Below are positions 8,736-16,459 of a DNA stretch of 64,000 nucleotides, piece after piece; position 1 is the first letter of the stretch; each line of letters opens with the position of its first letter. The translations under genes were made by a program, and so were the position numbers. Source of the stretch: Streptomyces sp. TRM68416. Its GTDB lineage: Bacteria > Actinomycetota > Actinomycetes > Streptomycetales > Streptomycetaceae. The DNA is taken from contig NZ_JACVWU010000020.1 of the NCBI RefSeq assembly GCF_014596915.1, positions 120,285 through 184,284 on the forward strand. Direction: 5' to 3'. Below the pieces are notes generated by a model. The model searched no databases, was not told where the DNA came from, and worked only from the letters and a program-made list of their open reading frames with translations.

Positions 8736-8778
8736 CGGTGGGGGCTGATCGCGCAGTTCCCCGCGCCCCTTCGGGACG
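8736..8778. repeat. Interspersed Streptomyces-type sequence (GCGCAGTTCCCCGCGCCCCT family)
   Basis: The stretch containing TGATCGCGCAGTTCCCCGCG followed by CCCCTTCGGG matches a motif that I recall from many Streptomyces intergenic regions. It lies just after the ileS terminator. Its function is unknown; a genome-wide count would confirm family membership. Confidence 0.55.
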
Positions 8779-8799
8779 CTCCCCCACCCCGCCACCCAT

Positions 8800-9080
8800 C
8801 CTGCGGGCAGTCGTGCCACCCGAGGCGGCACCCACCCACCCCACTCACCCCGCTCAGCCTGCGGGCACGCGCGCCACCCGAGGCAGCACCCACCCACCCC
8901 ACCCACCCCACTCACCCCACTCACCCCGCTCAGCCTGCGGGCATGCGCGCCACCCGAGGCGGCGCCCCCCCACCCCACTCACCCTGCAGGCACGCGCGCC
9001 ACCCGAGGCGACGCCCACCCACTCCGCTCAGCCTGCGGGCATGCGTGCCGCCTGGGGCGGCACGGGTGGGCGCAGGCGGC
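8800..9080. repeat. Five imperfect tandem repeats between ileS and divIVA
   Basis: Units start with CCTGCGGGCA at about 8800, 8858, 8934, 8983 and 9032 (58, 76, 49, 49 and a degenerate about 49 bases). Each has CGCGCCACCCGAGGCGGCAC followed by a CCCAC/CTCAC microrepeat of variable length. The varying number of CACCC units explains the unit lengths. Both strands are open in several frames, but codon use is not that of a gene and no start is supported. This fills most of the 597-base gap. Confidence 0.85.
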
Positions 9081-9183
9081 ACCCCGACAGCGCCGGGCCG
9101 CGCGACCCACCCCCGCGCCGGCCCCACCCCGCCCACCAGTACAAGCACCGGCCGCCTCCACCCCCGTAGCAACGCGCGTAAAA

Positions 9184-9220
9184 AGGGCGAGGCCCCGGGA
9201 AAATCCCGGGGCCTCGCCCT
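9184..9220 (-). terminator. divIVA: Terminator of the dcw/divIVA transcription unit
   Basis: A perfect 17-bp stem (AGGGCGAGGCCCCGGGA at 9184-9200 with its complement at 9204-9220) and a three-base loop. On the minus strand it is followed by a run of T, giving a canonical intrinsic terminator 45 bases after the divIVA stop codon. Confidence 0.93.
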
Positions 9221-9264
9221 GAACGCTGCCGACGCCTACGGCGTACTACTGGCCGTGCCGGCCG

Positions 9265-10407
9265 TCAGTTGTCGTCCTCGTCGATGAGGAACCCACGCAT
9301 CGGCGAGGGAGCCTGCCCCATCGGAGAGGGCCCCTGCGGACGGACCGGAGCCATCGGCTGGGTCATCGCCGGCGACATCTGCTGCTGACCGCCGTAGGAG
9401 GGGGCGGACGGCGCCGGAGCCCCACCCATGCCCTGATTGCCCCCGTAGGACGGCGCACTCGCACCGGCCGGAGCCATCGACGGCGCCGGGGACGGCGGCA
9501 GCGAGGCCGTGGCCGGGGTGCGCGGCGGAGCCAGCGAGTCGTCGGCCTGGGTCTCCAGCTGACGCAGCTGCGACTCCAGGTAGGACTTCAGACGCGTACG
9601 GTACTCGCGCTCGAAGCCGCGCAGGTCCTCGACCTTGCGCTCCAGCGTCGCGCGAGCGGACTCCAGCGAGCCCATCGCGACACGGTGCTTCTCCTGCGCG
9701 TCCCGCTCCAGCGCGTCGGCCTTCGCCCGGGCGTCGCGCTCAAGACCCTCGGCACGCGAACGCGCCTCGCCGACAATCTTGTTGGCCTCGGAACGGGCCT
9801 CGGCGATCGCCTGGTCGGCGGTCTGCTGGGCCAGCGAGAGGACACGGGCGGCGCTGTCGCCACCGGGGCCCTGACCGGGGCCGCCCATCGGACCGCCCAT
9901 GGGGCCGCCCATCGGACCGCCCATCTGCTGCTGCATGGGGGGCTGACCCATCGGGCCGGGACCCTGGCCCATCGGACCGGGACCCTGCGGGCCACCCTGA
10001 CCGCCGGGACCGGCGGGCAGCTGCGGGGCACCGCTCGGCAGCTGGGGCGGGCCACCCATGGGGCCGCCCATCTGCTGCTGCGGCGGGCCCGATATGCCGG
10101 CCGGCACCGGGGCGCCCGGACCGCGCATGCCCTGCTGCGGCATGCCCTGCTGCTGCGGCGGCATGCCCTGCTGCTGTTGCTGGTCCTGCGGCTGTTCCGG
10201 AGGCTTGCGCATGTTCTGCTGGTTCTGGGCAGCAGCGCGCGTGGCCGCGGCCAGTTTGGCGCGCAGGTCCTCGTTCTCGCGGAGCAGGCGGGTCAGTTCG
10301 GCTTCGACCTCGTCGAGGAAGGCATCGACCTCGTCCTCGTCATAGCCTTCTCGGAGGCGGACGGTCGTGAACTGCTTGTTCCGCACGTCCTCGGGGGTCA
10401 ACGGCAT
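9265..10407 (-). CDS. divIVA: DivIVA, polar growth determinant (Wag31 homologue)
   Basis: A 380-residue cytoskeletal protein that marks hyphal tips and recruits the cell-wall machinery; it is essential in Streptomyces. Residues 1-60 form the conserved lipid-binding domain and first coiled coil (MPLTPEDVRNKQFTTVRLRE then DEVDAFLDEVE). Residues about 75-185 are a Gln/Pro/Gly/Met-rich linker with repeated MGGPMGGP and QQGMPQQ units. A second long coiled coil covers about 190-290 (AQQTADQAIAEARSEANKIV onward), and a Pro/Ser/Gly/Gln-rich tail ends RGFLIDEDDN. The start ATG 10407 has AGGTGAAGAG in front. It is the last gene of the dcw run, followed by a strong terminator. Confidence 0.96.
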   Translation of the reverse strand: MPLTPEDVRNKQFTTVRLREGYDEDEVDAFLDEVEAELTRLLRENEDLRAKLAAATRAAAQNQQNMRKPPEQPQDQQQQQGMPPQQQGMPQQGMRGPGAPVPAGISGPPQQQMGGPMGGPPQLPSGAPQLPAGPGGQGGPQGPGPMGQGPGPMGQPPMQQQMGGPMGGPMGGPMGGPGQGPGGDSAARVLSLAQQTADQAIAEARSEANKIVGEARSRAEGLERDARAKADALERDAQEKHRVAMGSLESARATLERKVEDLRGFEREYRTRLKSYLESQLRQLETQADDSLAPPRTPATASLPPSPAPSMAPAGASAPSYGGNQGMGGAPAPSAPSYGGQQQMSPAMTQPMAPVRPQGPSPMGQAPSPMRGFLIDEDDN

Positions 10408-10460
10408 CTCTTCACCTCAACGTAGTCGTCGGCATTCGGCAAGACGGTAGTTCACATCGC

Positions 10461-10745
10461 TCACAGCCGGCTCACGATCGAGATCAGGATGTAGACGATG
10501 ATCATCAGTACGAAGAAGGACAGGTCGAGCGCCACGCCCCCGAGACGCAGCGGCGGAATGAACCGCCGCAGAAGCTTGAGCGGTGGATCAGTGACAGTGT
10601 AGGTGGCCTCCAGAACGACCACCATCGCCTTGCCGGGTTGCCACGAGCGGGCGAACTGGAAGACATAATCCATGACCAACCGGAAGATCAGCACGATGAG
10701 GAAGCACATCAGCGCGATGTAGACGACATCCAGGACCACGCTCAT
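10461..10745 (-). CDS. ylmG: YggT/YlmG family membrane protein
   Basis: 94 residues with two hydrophobic spans, one at the N-terminus (VVLDVVYIALMCFLIVLIF) and one at the C-terminus (LDLSFFVLMIIVYILISIV). Between them lies the conserved TDPPLKLLRRFIPPLRLGG loop typical of YggT proteins. The family is linked by conserved position to division genes between sepF and divIVA; its molecular role is not established. ATG 10745. The gap of 95 bases to sepF contains a CAG-rich stretch, and 53 bases separate it from divIVA. Confidence 0.93.
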   Translation of the reverse strand: MSVVLDVVYIALMCFLIVLIFRLVMDYVFQFARSWQPGKAMVVVLEATYTVTDPPLKLLRRFIPPLRLGGVALDLSFFVLMIIVYILISIVSRL

Positions 10746-10840
10746 GACCCGTGCTTCCCTCTCCCCTGTTTCCGTGCTGCTGTGTGTGCTGCTTTTTGTA
10801 CTGCTGGTGCTGCTGGTACTGCTGTTTCCGGCTGCGCGTC
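10746..10840 (-). repeat. CAG-rich imperfect microsatellite between sepF and ylmG
   Basis: On the minus strand this untranslated gap is made of CAG, CAGCAC and CAGTAC units (for example CAGTACCAGCAGCACCAGCA). No start codon with a ribosome-binding site uses it as coding sequence. Confidence 0.5.
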
Positions 10841-11482
10841 TCAGCTCTGGTTGAAGAACCCGCCCTCTGCGATGCGGGCCTTGTCCTCCGCCGTGACATC
10901 GACGTTAGCAGGCGACAACAGGAACACCTTCTGCGTCACCCGCTCGATGCTGCCGTGAAGACCAAACACCAAACCGGCCGCAAAGTCGACAAGTCGCTTC
11001 GCGTCTGTGTCATCCATCTCAGTCAGATTCATGATCACCGGGGTGCCCTCACGGAAGTGTTCCCCGATGGTACGGGCCTCGTTGTAGGTCCGCGGGTGAA
11101 GCGTGGTGATCCGGTAAGGCTCTCGTTCCGACACGACCTTGGGCATGATCACCGGTGCGTTCTTCTCCAGGCTCTGACGTTCTTGTGTGATGGATGCCAC
11201 GGGCGCGATACGCGCCGGACGCCCGGATTCCGCGGCAAGCGAAGCGGAATGCGGCACCGGGTCACGCGACGCCGACGGCTGCACCACTCGTACCGATTCG
11301 TCCCTTTGGGACTGATGTGAACCGTGCGACTGGTGCGCCGGCTCGTGCCGCCGGTGGTCCCGCTCGGGCTCGGGGTCGAGTTCGGGTTCGAAGTCGTCGT
11401 CGGGGTCGAATCCGCGGCCGTCGTACCCATCGTCCTCCACGAGGCCGAGGTAGACCGCCATCTTGCGCATCGCGCCGGCCAT
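10841..11482 (-). CDS. sepF: SepF, FtsZ membrane anchor
   Basis: 213 residues. The first residues MAGAMRKMAVYLGLVEDD form the amphipathic membrane-targeting helix. A Asp/Glu/Arg/His-rich linker covers about 20-105. The globular C-terminal domain (about 115-205) contains the ITTLHPRTYNEARTIGEHFR region and AGLVFGLHGSIERVTQKVFLLSP, typical of SepF. In actinobacteria, which lack FtsA, SepF tethers FtsZ to the membrane. I chose ATG 11482, which has GGAGGA eight bases upstream, over a longer frame starting at 11542. Only 129 bases separate it from ylmE. Confidence 0.95.
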   Translation of the reverse strand: MAGAMRKMAVYLGLVEDDGYDGRGFDPDDDFEPELDPEPERDHRRHEPAHQSHGSHQSQRDESVRVVQPSASRDPVPHSASLAAESGRPARIAPVASITQERQSLEKNAPVIMPKVVSEREPYRITTLHPRTYNEARTIGEHFREGTPVIMNLTEMDDTDAKRLVDFAAGLVFGLHGSIERVTQKVFLLSPANVDVTAEDKARIAEGGFFNQS

Positions 11483-11611
11483 GCTCTGAGTCCTCCGCTC
11501 TGTGGTGGATCGGCTGACGACTGCCAATTGCCTGCGATCCACGAGGTCGTTACGCCCGCCGTTCAGCGGTAATGACCATATTTTCTGCTGTGGTCCGACT
11601 TCCTGGCGACG

Positions 11612-12331
11612 TTACCCGAGCCTCGGGCGGACTCCGAGTACCGCGGTGCCGACGCGTACATGTGTCGCTCCGGCCGCCACGGCCTGTTCGAGGTCCGCAC
11701 TCATTCCTGCCGAGACCATGTTCGCAGCCGGATGGGCTCTGCGCAGGTCGGTCGACAAATCCATCAACCGCTCGAACGCCGCCCGTTGGCGCCCCGCGTA
11801 CTCGCCGGTGAGCGGGGCGACGGTCATCAGTCCGTCAAGCCGCAACCCCGGGGCGTCGGCGACCAGATCGGCCAACTCCCCGATTCCGCCGGGGGCGACG
11901 CCACCGCGCTCCCCCCGCTCGCGCTCCCCGGCGTCGAGCGCGACCTGGATCAGACAGCCCACCTCGCGCCCGGCCCGGACGGCCTCCTTCGAGAGGGCCG
12001 TCACCAGCTTGGCACGGTCGACGGACTGCACGAGATCCGCGTAACCGACCACGGATCGCACCTTATTGGTCTGCAACTGGCCTACAAAGTGCCACGCAAG
12101 GGGCAGATCCGAGCATTCCGCGGCCTTGGGTGCCGCGTCCTGGTCCTTGTTCTCGGCGACATGCCGCACGCCGAGCTCCGACAGGATGCGCACATCGCTC
12201 GCGGGGTACGTCTTGGTGACCACGATCAGGGTCACCTCCTCGCGCTTGCGCCCGGCGGCCGCGCACGCGGCGGCAATGCGCTCCTCCACTTTCGCCAGGT
12301 TTCCGGCGAGTTCGTCCTTACGGTCCGTCAT
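11612..12331 (-). CDS. ylmE: YggS/YlmE-type pyridoxal-phosphate homeostasis protein
   Basis: 239 residues with an alanine-racemase-like TIM barrel. The PLP lysine is in LIVVTKTYPASDV, followed by RHVAENKDQDAAPKA, WHFVGQLQTNK and MVSAGMSADLEQAVAAGATHVRVG, which together define the family. Members bind PLP without known catalytic activity and affect PLP and amino-acid balance. It sits between pgeF and sepF, six bases after the pgeF stop, and ATG 12331 is the only sensible start. Confidence 0.93.
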   Translation of the reverse strand: MTDRKDELAGNLAKVEERIAAACAAAGRKREEVTLIVVTKTYPASDVRILSELGVRHVAENKDQDAAPKAAECSDLPLAWHFVGQLQTNKVRSVVGYADLVQSVDRAKLVTALSKEAVRAGREVGCLIQVALDAGERERGERGGVAPGGIGELADLVADAPGLRLDGLMTVAPLTGEYAGRQRAAFERLMDLSTDLRRAHPAANMVSAGMSADLEQAVAAGATHVRVGTAVLGVRPRLG

Positions 12332-12337
12332 GCCCCA

Positions 12338-13075
12338 TCAGTCCAGCCAGACATAGCCCGCGAGCCGTCCCGTGGTCCGGTCGCGGCGGTACGAGAAGTG
12401 GTCGCCCGATTCCCGGGTGCACACCGTCGACCGCTGCCGGTCGCGCACCCCGAACCGGTCGAGCTGCGCGTGCACCCCGGCGGTCACGTCGACCGCGGGC
12501 GTGCCGCAACTCGTCTCGGCGTACGCCGCCGGCTCGACCGCGGACACCTCGGCGCGCATCGTCTCGGGCACCTCGTAGCACCGGCCGCACACGGCGGGCC
12601 CGGTGCGGGCGACGATCCGGGACGGCTCGGCGCCCAGGTCCGTCATCGCGCGCAGTGCCGCGGGGACGACCCCGGCGACCATGCCGGGGCGGCCCGCGTG
12701 GACCGCGGCGACGACCCCGGCGACGGGGTCGGCGAGCAGGACGGGGGTGCAGTCCGCGGTGAGGACGGCGAGGGCGAGTCCGCGTTCGGCGGTGACGATC
12801 GCGTCGACCCGGGGCACCGGCCGGTCGCCCCAGGGCTCGGAGACCACGGCCACGTCCGCCCCGTGCACCTGGTTCATCCAGACGACCCGGCCCGGGTCGA
12901 TCCCCAGCGACTTGGCCGCCCGTTCCCGGTTGGCCGTCACGGCGTCGGCGTCGTCCCCGACCGCCCCGCCGAGATTGAGCTCCTCATACGGAGCGGCGCT
13001 CACCCCGCCCCACCTGTCGGTGAAGGCGAAGTGCGCGCCACTCGGCGAGGTCACAGCGTCGTGCTGCCCTATCAC
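12338..13075 (-). CDS. pgeF: PgeF/YfiH-type peptidoglycan editing factor (laccase-domain protein)
   Basis: 245 residues, multi-copper-polyphenol-oxidase-like fold. The metal ligands typical of the family are visible in WMNQVHGADV, LTADCTPVLL and VAAVHAGRPG, and GPAVCGRCYEVP follows. Some members act as purine nucleoside phosphorylase/adenosine deaminase; E. coli YfiH prevents L-Ser misincorporation by MurC. Location directly after ftsZ supports a cell-wall role, which is inference. The start GTG 13075 overlaps the ftsZ stop (GTGA), so translation is coupled. Confidence 0.92.
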   Translation of the reverse strand: MIGQHDAVTSPSGAHFAFTDRWGGVSAAPYEELNLGGAVGDDADAVTANRERAAKSLGIDPGRVVWMNQVHGADVAVVSEPWGDRPVPRVDAIVTAERGLALAVLTADCTPVLLADPVAGVVAAVHAGRPGMVAGVVPAALRAMTDLGAEPSRIVARTGPAVCGRCYEVPETMRAEVSAVEPAAYAETSCGTPAVDVTAGVHAQLDRFGVRDRQRSTVCTRESGDHFSYRRDRTTGRLAGYVWLD

Positions 13076-14262
13076 TTCAGGAAGTCCGGCACGTCCAGCT
13101 CCTCGGCCGCGCTGTCCGAGTAGGTCCGCGACGGCGGGACCGGCGGGGCGACCGGGAGGTCGGCGGCCGGCTCGGGGGCGGGCGCCGGGTCCTCCTTCGG
13201 CGTGACGCTGCCGAGGGAGCCGAAGGACGGACGGCTCTCCGGCTGCCGTACCGGAGTGGGCTCCTCGCGCTTGGCCGAGGCCGAGCCGAGGATGTTGTCG
13301 CGCTTGGCGGGCGGCTGGCCGCCGTCGAAGCCGGCCGCGATCACGGTGACCCGCACCTCGTCGCCGAGGGCGTCGTCGATGACCGCACCGAAGATGATGT
13401 TGGCCTCGGGGTGGGCGGCCTCGCTGACCAGCTGGGCGGCCTCGTTGATCTCGAACAGACCGAGGTCCGAGCCGCCGGAGATGGAGAGCAGCACCCCACG
13501 GGCGCCGTCGATGGAAGCCTCCAGCAGCGGCGAGGAGATCGCCATCTCGGCCGCGGCCACCGCGCGGTCGTCGCCGCGGGCCGAGCCGATGCCCATCAGG
13601 GCCGAACCGGCCTCGGACATGACCGACTTCACGTCGGCGAAGTCCAGGTTGATCAGACCGGGCGTGGTGATGAGGTCGGTGATGCCCTGCACACCGGAGA
13701 GCAGGACCTGGTCGGCCGACTTGAAGGCGTCGAGGACCGAGACCTGGCGGTCCGAGATGGACAGCAGCCGGTCGTTCGGGATGACGATGAGGGTGTCGAC
13801 CTCTTCGCGGAGCTGGGCGATGCCGTCCTCGGCCTGGTTGGCGCGGCGCCGTCCCTCGAAGGTGAACGGGCGGGTGACCACGCCGATGGTGAGGGCGCCC
13901 AGATTGCGGGCGATGTTGGCCACCACGGGGGCGCCGCCGGTGCCGGTGCCGCCGCCTTCACCGGCCGTCACGAAGACCATGTCGGCCCCCTTGAGGACCT
14001 CCTCGATCTCCTCGCGGTGGTCCTCGGCGGCCTTGCGGCCGACGTCCGGGTTGGCTCCGGCGCCGAGTCCGCGGGTGAGTTCGCGGCCGACGTCGAGCTT
14101 GACGTCGGCGTCGCTCATCAACAGAGCTTGCGCGTCGGTGTTGATGGCGATGAACTCGACGCCCTTGAGACCGACCTCGATCATCCGGTTGATGGCATTG
14201 ACACCACCGCCGCCGACACCGATGACCTTGATGACTGCGAGGTAGTTCTGCGGTGCTGCCAC
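13072..14262 (-). CDS. ftsZ: Cell division protein FtsZ
   Basis: 396 residues, bacterial tubulin GTPase that polymerises into the Z ring; in Streptomyces it is needed for septation, including sporulation ladders, but not for growth. The GTP-binding core is clear: VIGVGGGGVNAINRM near residue 15, the tubulin signature GEGGGTGTGGAP near 105, and NLDFADVKSVM with the T7-loop region. A Pro/Glu-rich linker follows from about 320, and the C-terminal peptide ends ELDVPDFLK, the site bound by SepF and other partners. GTG 14262 has GAGAGG eight bases upstream. The 279-base gap before it should hold its own promoters. Confidence 0.98.
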   Translation of the reverse strand: MAAPQNYLAVIKVIGVGGGGVNAINRMIEVGLKGVEFIAINTDAQALLMSDADVKLDVGRELTRGLGAGANPDVGRKAAEDHREEIEEVLKGADMVFVTAGEGGGTGTGGAPVVANIARNLGALTIGVVTRPFTFEGRRRANQAEDGIAQLREEVDTLIVIPNDRLLSISDRQVSVLDAFKSADQVLLSGVQGITDLITTPGLINLDFADVKSVMSEAGSALMGIGSARGDDRAVAAAEMAISSPLLEASIDGARGVLLSISGGSDLGLFEINEAAQLVSEAAHPEANIIFGAVIDDALGDEVRVTVIAAGFDGGQPPAKRDNILGSASAKREEPTPVRQPESRPSFGSLGSVTPKEDPAPAPEPAADLPVAPPVPPSRTYSDSAAEELDVPDFLK

Positions 14263-14541
14263 GTCGAAGGCCTCTCGCCTCGAATTACGTTGTCGCCGCT
14301 ACGCGGTTGCCCGCGTCCCGACGACAGATGCCGAATGGGACGGTCCTGAACGCCGACCCGAACCCTAACGCTGAAGTTTAGGGTTACCAGTGTGTCTGTT
14401 CCTTGAAGTCTTCTGAACCTGACACTAAGTCGACAAGTGGCGCGCGTTCAACGAACACGCCGAACCTCCCGTTTTTCTTTTCACCCTATGTGATCAGCCG
14501 TGTCACTGCCCAACCAGGGTGCTGGCCTGCGCGGATGTGCG
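14263..14541 (-). promoter_or_regulatory. ftsZ: ftsZ upstream region with 8-bp inverted repeat
   Basis: This is the largest gap inside the dcw run. It is AT-richer than its surroundings, with AACCCTAA (14361-14368) and TTAGGGTT (14378-14385) forming a perfect inverted repeat, and two GACAC words on the minus strand (around 14392 and 14500) like those bound by WhiA. In S. coelicolor several ftsZ promoters, including a sporulation-specific one, are known in the equivalent region. I cannot assign individual promoters here. Confidence 0.6.
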
Positions 14542-15336
14542 TCAACTCCCCGATGACGCCGGGGCGGTGGGAACGCTGACGTCGAAGTACCGCGCATCCG
14601 GCGAGGCTTTCATGAGAGCGGTGAGCGTACGGGCCTTCGCCGCACCCTTCTCGCCACTCCCCCAGACGACGGTCCGGCCGTCGGTCAACTCCAGCGAGAT
14701 GTCGTCGTAGGAACGGACCTTGACAGTCCGGGTGCGGTCGGCGACGGCGGCCGGAACGGCACCCGCGACCCGCACCGCCTCGCGTACCAGGCGGTCCTCG
14801 CCGAAGCGGCGCAGACTCGCGGCGGCGGAGCCGGACCGGGAGGGCGACAATTCCAGCGCGGGAACACCTTTCGGCGCCTCAGAAACCGTGGCGAAACGGA
14901 CACCTTCCTCGTCCACTTCGACGAACTTTTCGCCCTTTTGCACAATCAGGACCGGGGTTCGCTCGGTCACTTTCAGCCCGATTCCATGGGGCCAGGAACG
15001 AACCACGTCGACCGTGTCAATTCGGGGCAGTTTCCCGCGCAGTCGCGACTCGATCCCGTCGGTGTCGACGGAGACGAGCGGCGATCCCACGGGTACCTCG
15101 GCGGCCTCGCGCACCTGCGCGGGCGTCAGCACCCGGGTCCCCGATACCGAGACGCGCTCCACGCGCAGCCAGTTCGATCCGTACAGCACCCAGACGCCAC
15201 CGGCACCGAGCAGGACGAGCGCCACCGCGAGAATGATGATCGTACGAAGCCGGGGCGGGCGCCTCCGTGGAGCGGGGAGCGGGCCGGACGACTCCTGCTG
15301 ACGTTCACCGCGTTCGGCGGTAGTCGATCCGGCCAC
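14542..15336 (-). CDS. ftsQ: Cell division protein FtsQ/DivIB
   Basis: 264 residues. A Pro/Arg-rich cytoplasmic N-terminus precedes one transmembrane helix (about residues 31-52, IIILAVALVLLGAGGVWVLY). The extracellular POTRA domain starts at LRVERVSVSGTRVLTPAQVREA, followed by the FtsQ beta domain. The protein links FtsL-FtsB and the FtsWI synthase in the divisome. GTG 15336 starts 25 bases after the murG stop. The gene lies between murG and ftsZ as usual in actinobacteria. Confidence 0.94.
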   Translation of the reverse strand: MAGSTTAERGERQQESSGPLPAPRRRPPRLRTIIILAVALVLLGAGGVWVLYGSNWLRVERVSVSGTRVLTPAQVREAAEVPVGSPLVSVDTDGIESRLRGKLPRIDTVDVVRSWPHGIGLKVTERTPVLIVQKGEKFVEVDEEGVRFATVSEAPKGVPALELSPSRSGSAAASLRRFGEDRLVREAVRVAGAVPAAVADRTRTVKVRSYDDISLELTDGRTVVWGSGEKGAAKARTLTALMKASPDARYFDVSVPTAPASSGS

Positions 15337-15361
15337 GCTTCCAGCCCTCCGTCATACGGTC

Positions 15362-16453
15362 CTAACGTCGGTGCGAGGCGATCGCCTCGTACACCATGCC
15401 GACGAGCAGGTCGTCGGCGTCCCGGCGGCCGAACTCGGCGGCGGCGCGGGACATCTGGTACAGCCGGTGCGGGTCGGCGAGCACGGGCAGGACGTTGTGC
15501 TGCACCCACTCCGGGGTGAGTTCCGCGTCGTCGACCAGCAGGCCGCCGCCGGCCTTGACCACCGGCTGGGCGTTCAGCCGCTGTTCGCCGTTGCCGATGG
15601 GCAGCGGGACGTAGGCGGCCGGGAGTCCGACGGCGGAGAGTTCGGCGACGGTCATCGCGCCCGCGCGGCAGAGCATCATGTCGGCAGCGGCGTACGCGAG
15701 GTCCATCCGGTCCAGGTAACTTACCGGGATGTACGGGGGCATCCCCGGCATCTGGTGCACCTGCGGCAGTTCGTTCTTCGGGCCGACCGCGTGCAGGATC
15801 TGGATCCCGGCCTGCTGCAGCCAGGGCGCGACCTGCTGGACGACCTCGTTGAGGCGGCGGGCGCCCTGGGAGCCGCCGGAGACCAGCAGCGTGGGCAGGT
15901 TGGGGTCGAGGCCGAACATCGCGCGGGCCTCCGGGCGCACGGCGGCCCGGTCGAGGGTGGCGATGGTGCGGCGCAGCGGGATGCCGATGTAGCGCGCGTC
16001 GCGCAGCTTGCTGTCCGGGGTGGAGACGGCGACCCGGGCGGCGTACCGCGAGCCGATCTTGTTGGCGAGACCGGGGCGGGCGTTGGCCTCGTGGATGACG
16101 ATCGGCACGCCCAGGCGCTTGGCGGCGAGGTAGCCGGGCAGCGCCACATAGCCACCGAAGCCGACGACGGCGTCCGCCTTGGTGCGCTCCAGGATCTGCT
16201 CGGCGGCCTTGATCGTGCCGCGCAGCCGGCCCGGCACGGTGATCAGCTCGGGGGTCGGCTTGCGCGGCAGCGGCACGGCCGGGATCAGCGCCAGTTCGTA
16301 GCCCCGCTGGGGAACCAGCGTGGTCTCCAGGCCGCGTTCCGTGCCCAGGGCCGTGATCCCCACGGTCGGGTCCTGCCTGCGCAGGGCGTCCGCGAGGGCG
16401 AGCGCGGGCTCGATGTGGCCCGCGGTTCCTCCGCCGGCGAGTACGACATGCAC
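15362..16453 (-). CDS. murG: MurG, lipid II-forming GlcNAc transferase
   Basis: 363 residues; transfers GlcNAc from UDP-GlcNAc to lipid I on the inner face of the membrane, giving lipid II. The acceptor-side glycine-rich loop is at the N-terminus (VVLAGGGTAGHIEPALALAD), the second G loop is VGFGGYVALPGY, and the UDP-GlcNAc site shows LLVSGGSQGARRLNE and LCRAGAMTVAELSAVGLPA followed by YVPLPIGNGEQRLNAQ. Length is normal. GTG 16453 begins six bases after ftsW, so the two are tightly linked. Confidence 0.97.
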   Translation of the reverse strand: MHVVLAGGGTAGHIEPALALADALRRQDPTVGITALGTERGLETTLVPQRGYELALIPAVPLPRKPTPELITVPGRLRGTIKAAEQILERTKADAVVGFGGYVALPGYLAAKRLGVPIVIHEANARPGLANKIGSRYAARVAVSTPDSKLRDARYIGIPLRRTIATLDRAAVRPEARAMFGLDPNLPTLLVSGGSQGARRLNEVVQQVAPWLQQAGIQILHAVGPKNELPQVHQMPGMPPYIPVSYLDRMDLAYAAADMMLCRAGAMTVAELSAVGLPAAYVPLPIGNGEQRLNAQPVVKAGGGLLVDDAELTPEWVQHNVLPVLADPHRLYQMSRAAAEFGRRDADDLLVGMVYEAIASHRR

Positions 16454-16459
16454 CGAAAT

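Noticed and set aside
5131..8844. 1237-codon open frame on the minus strand opposite ileS
   Set aside because: A shadow of ileS caused by high GC; its residues (Arg/Gly/Val/Leu/Asp/Gln-rich) match no family and ileS has clear motifs.
8800..9080. Repeat array considered as CRISPR
   Set aside because: Unit lengths differ, no constant repeat with unique spacers, no cas genes.
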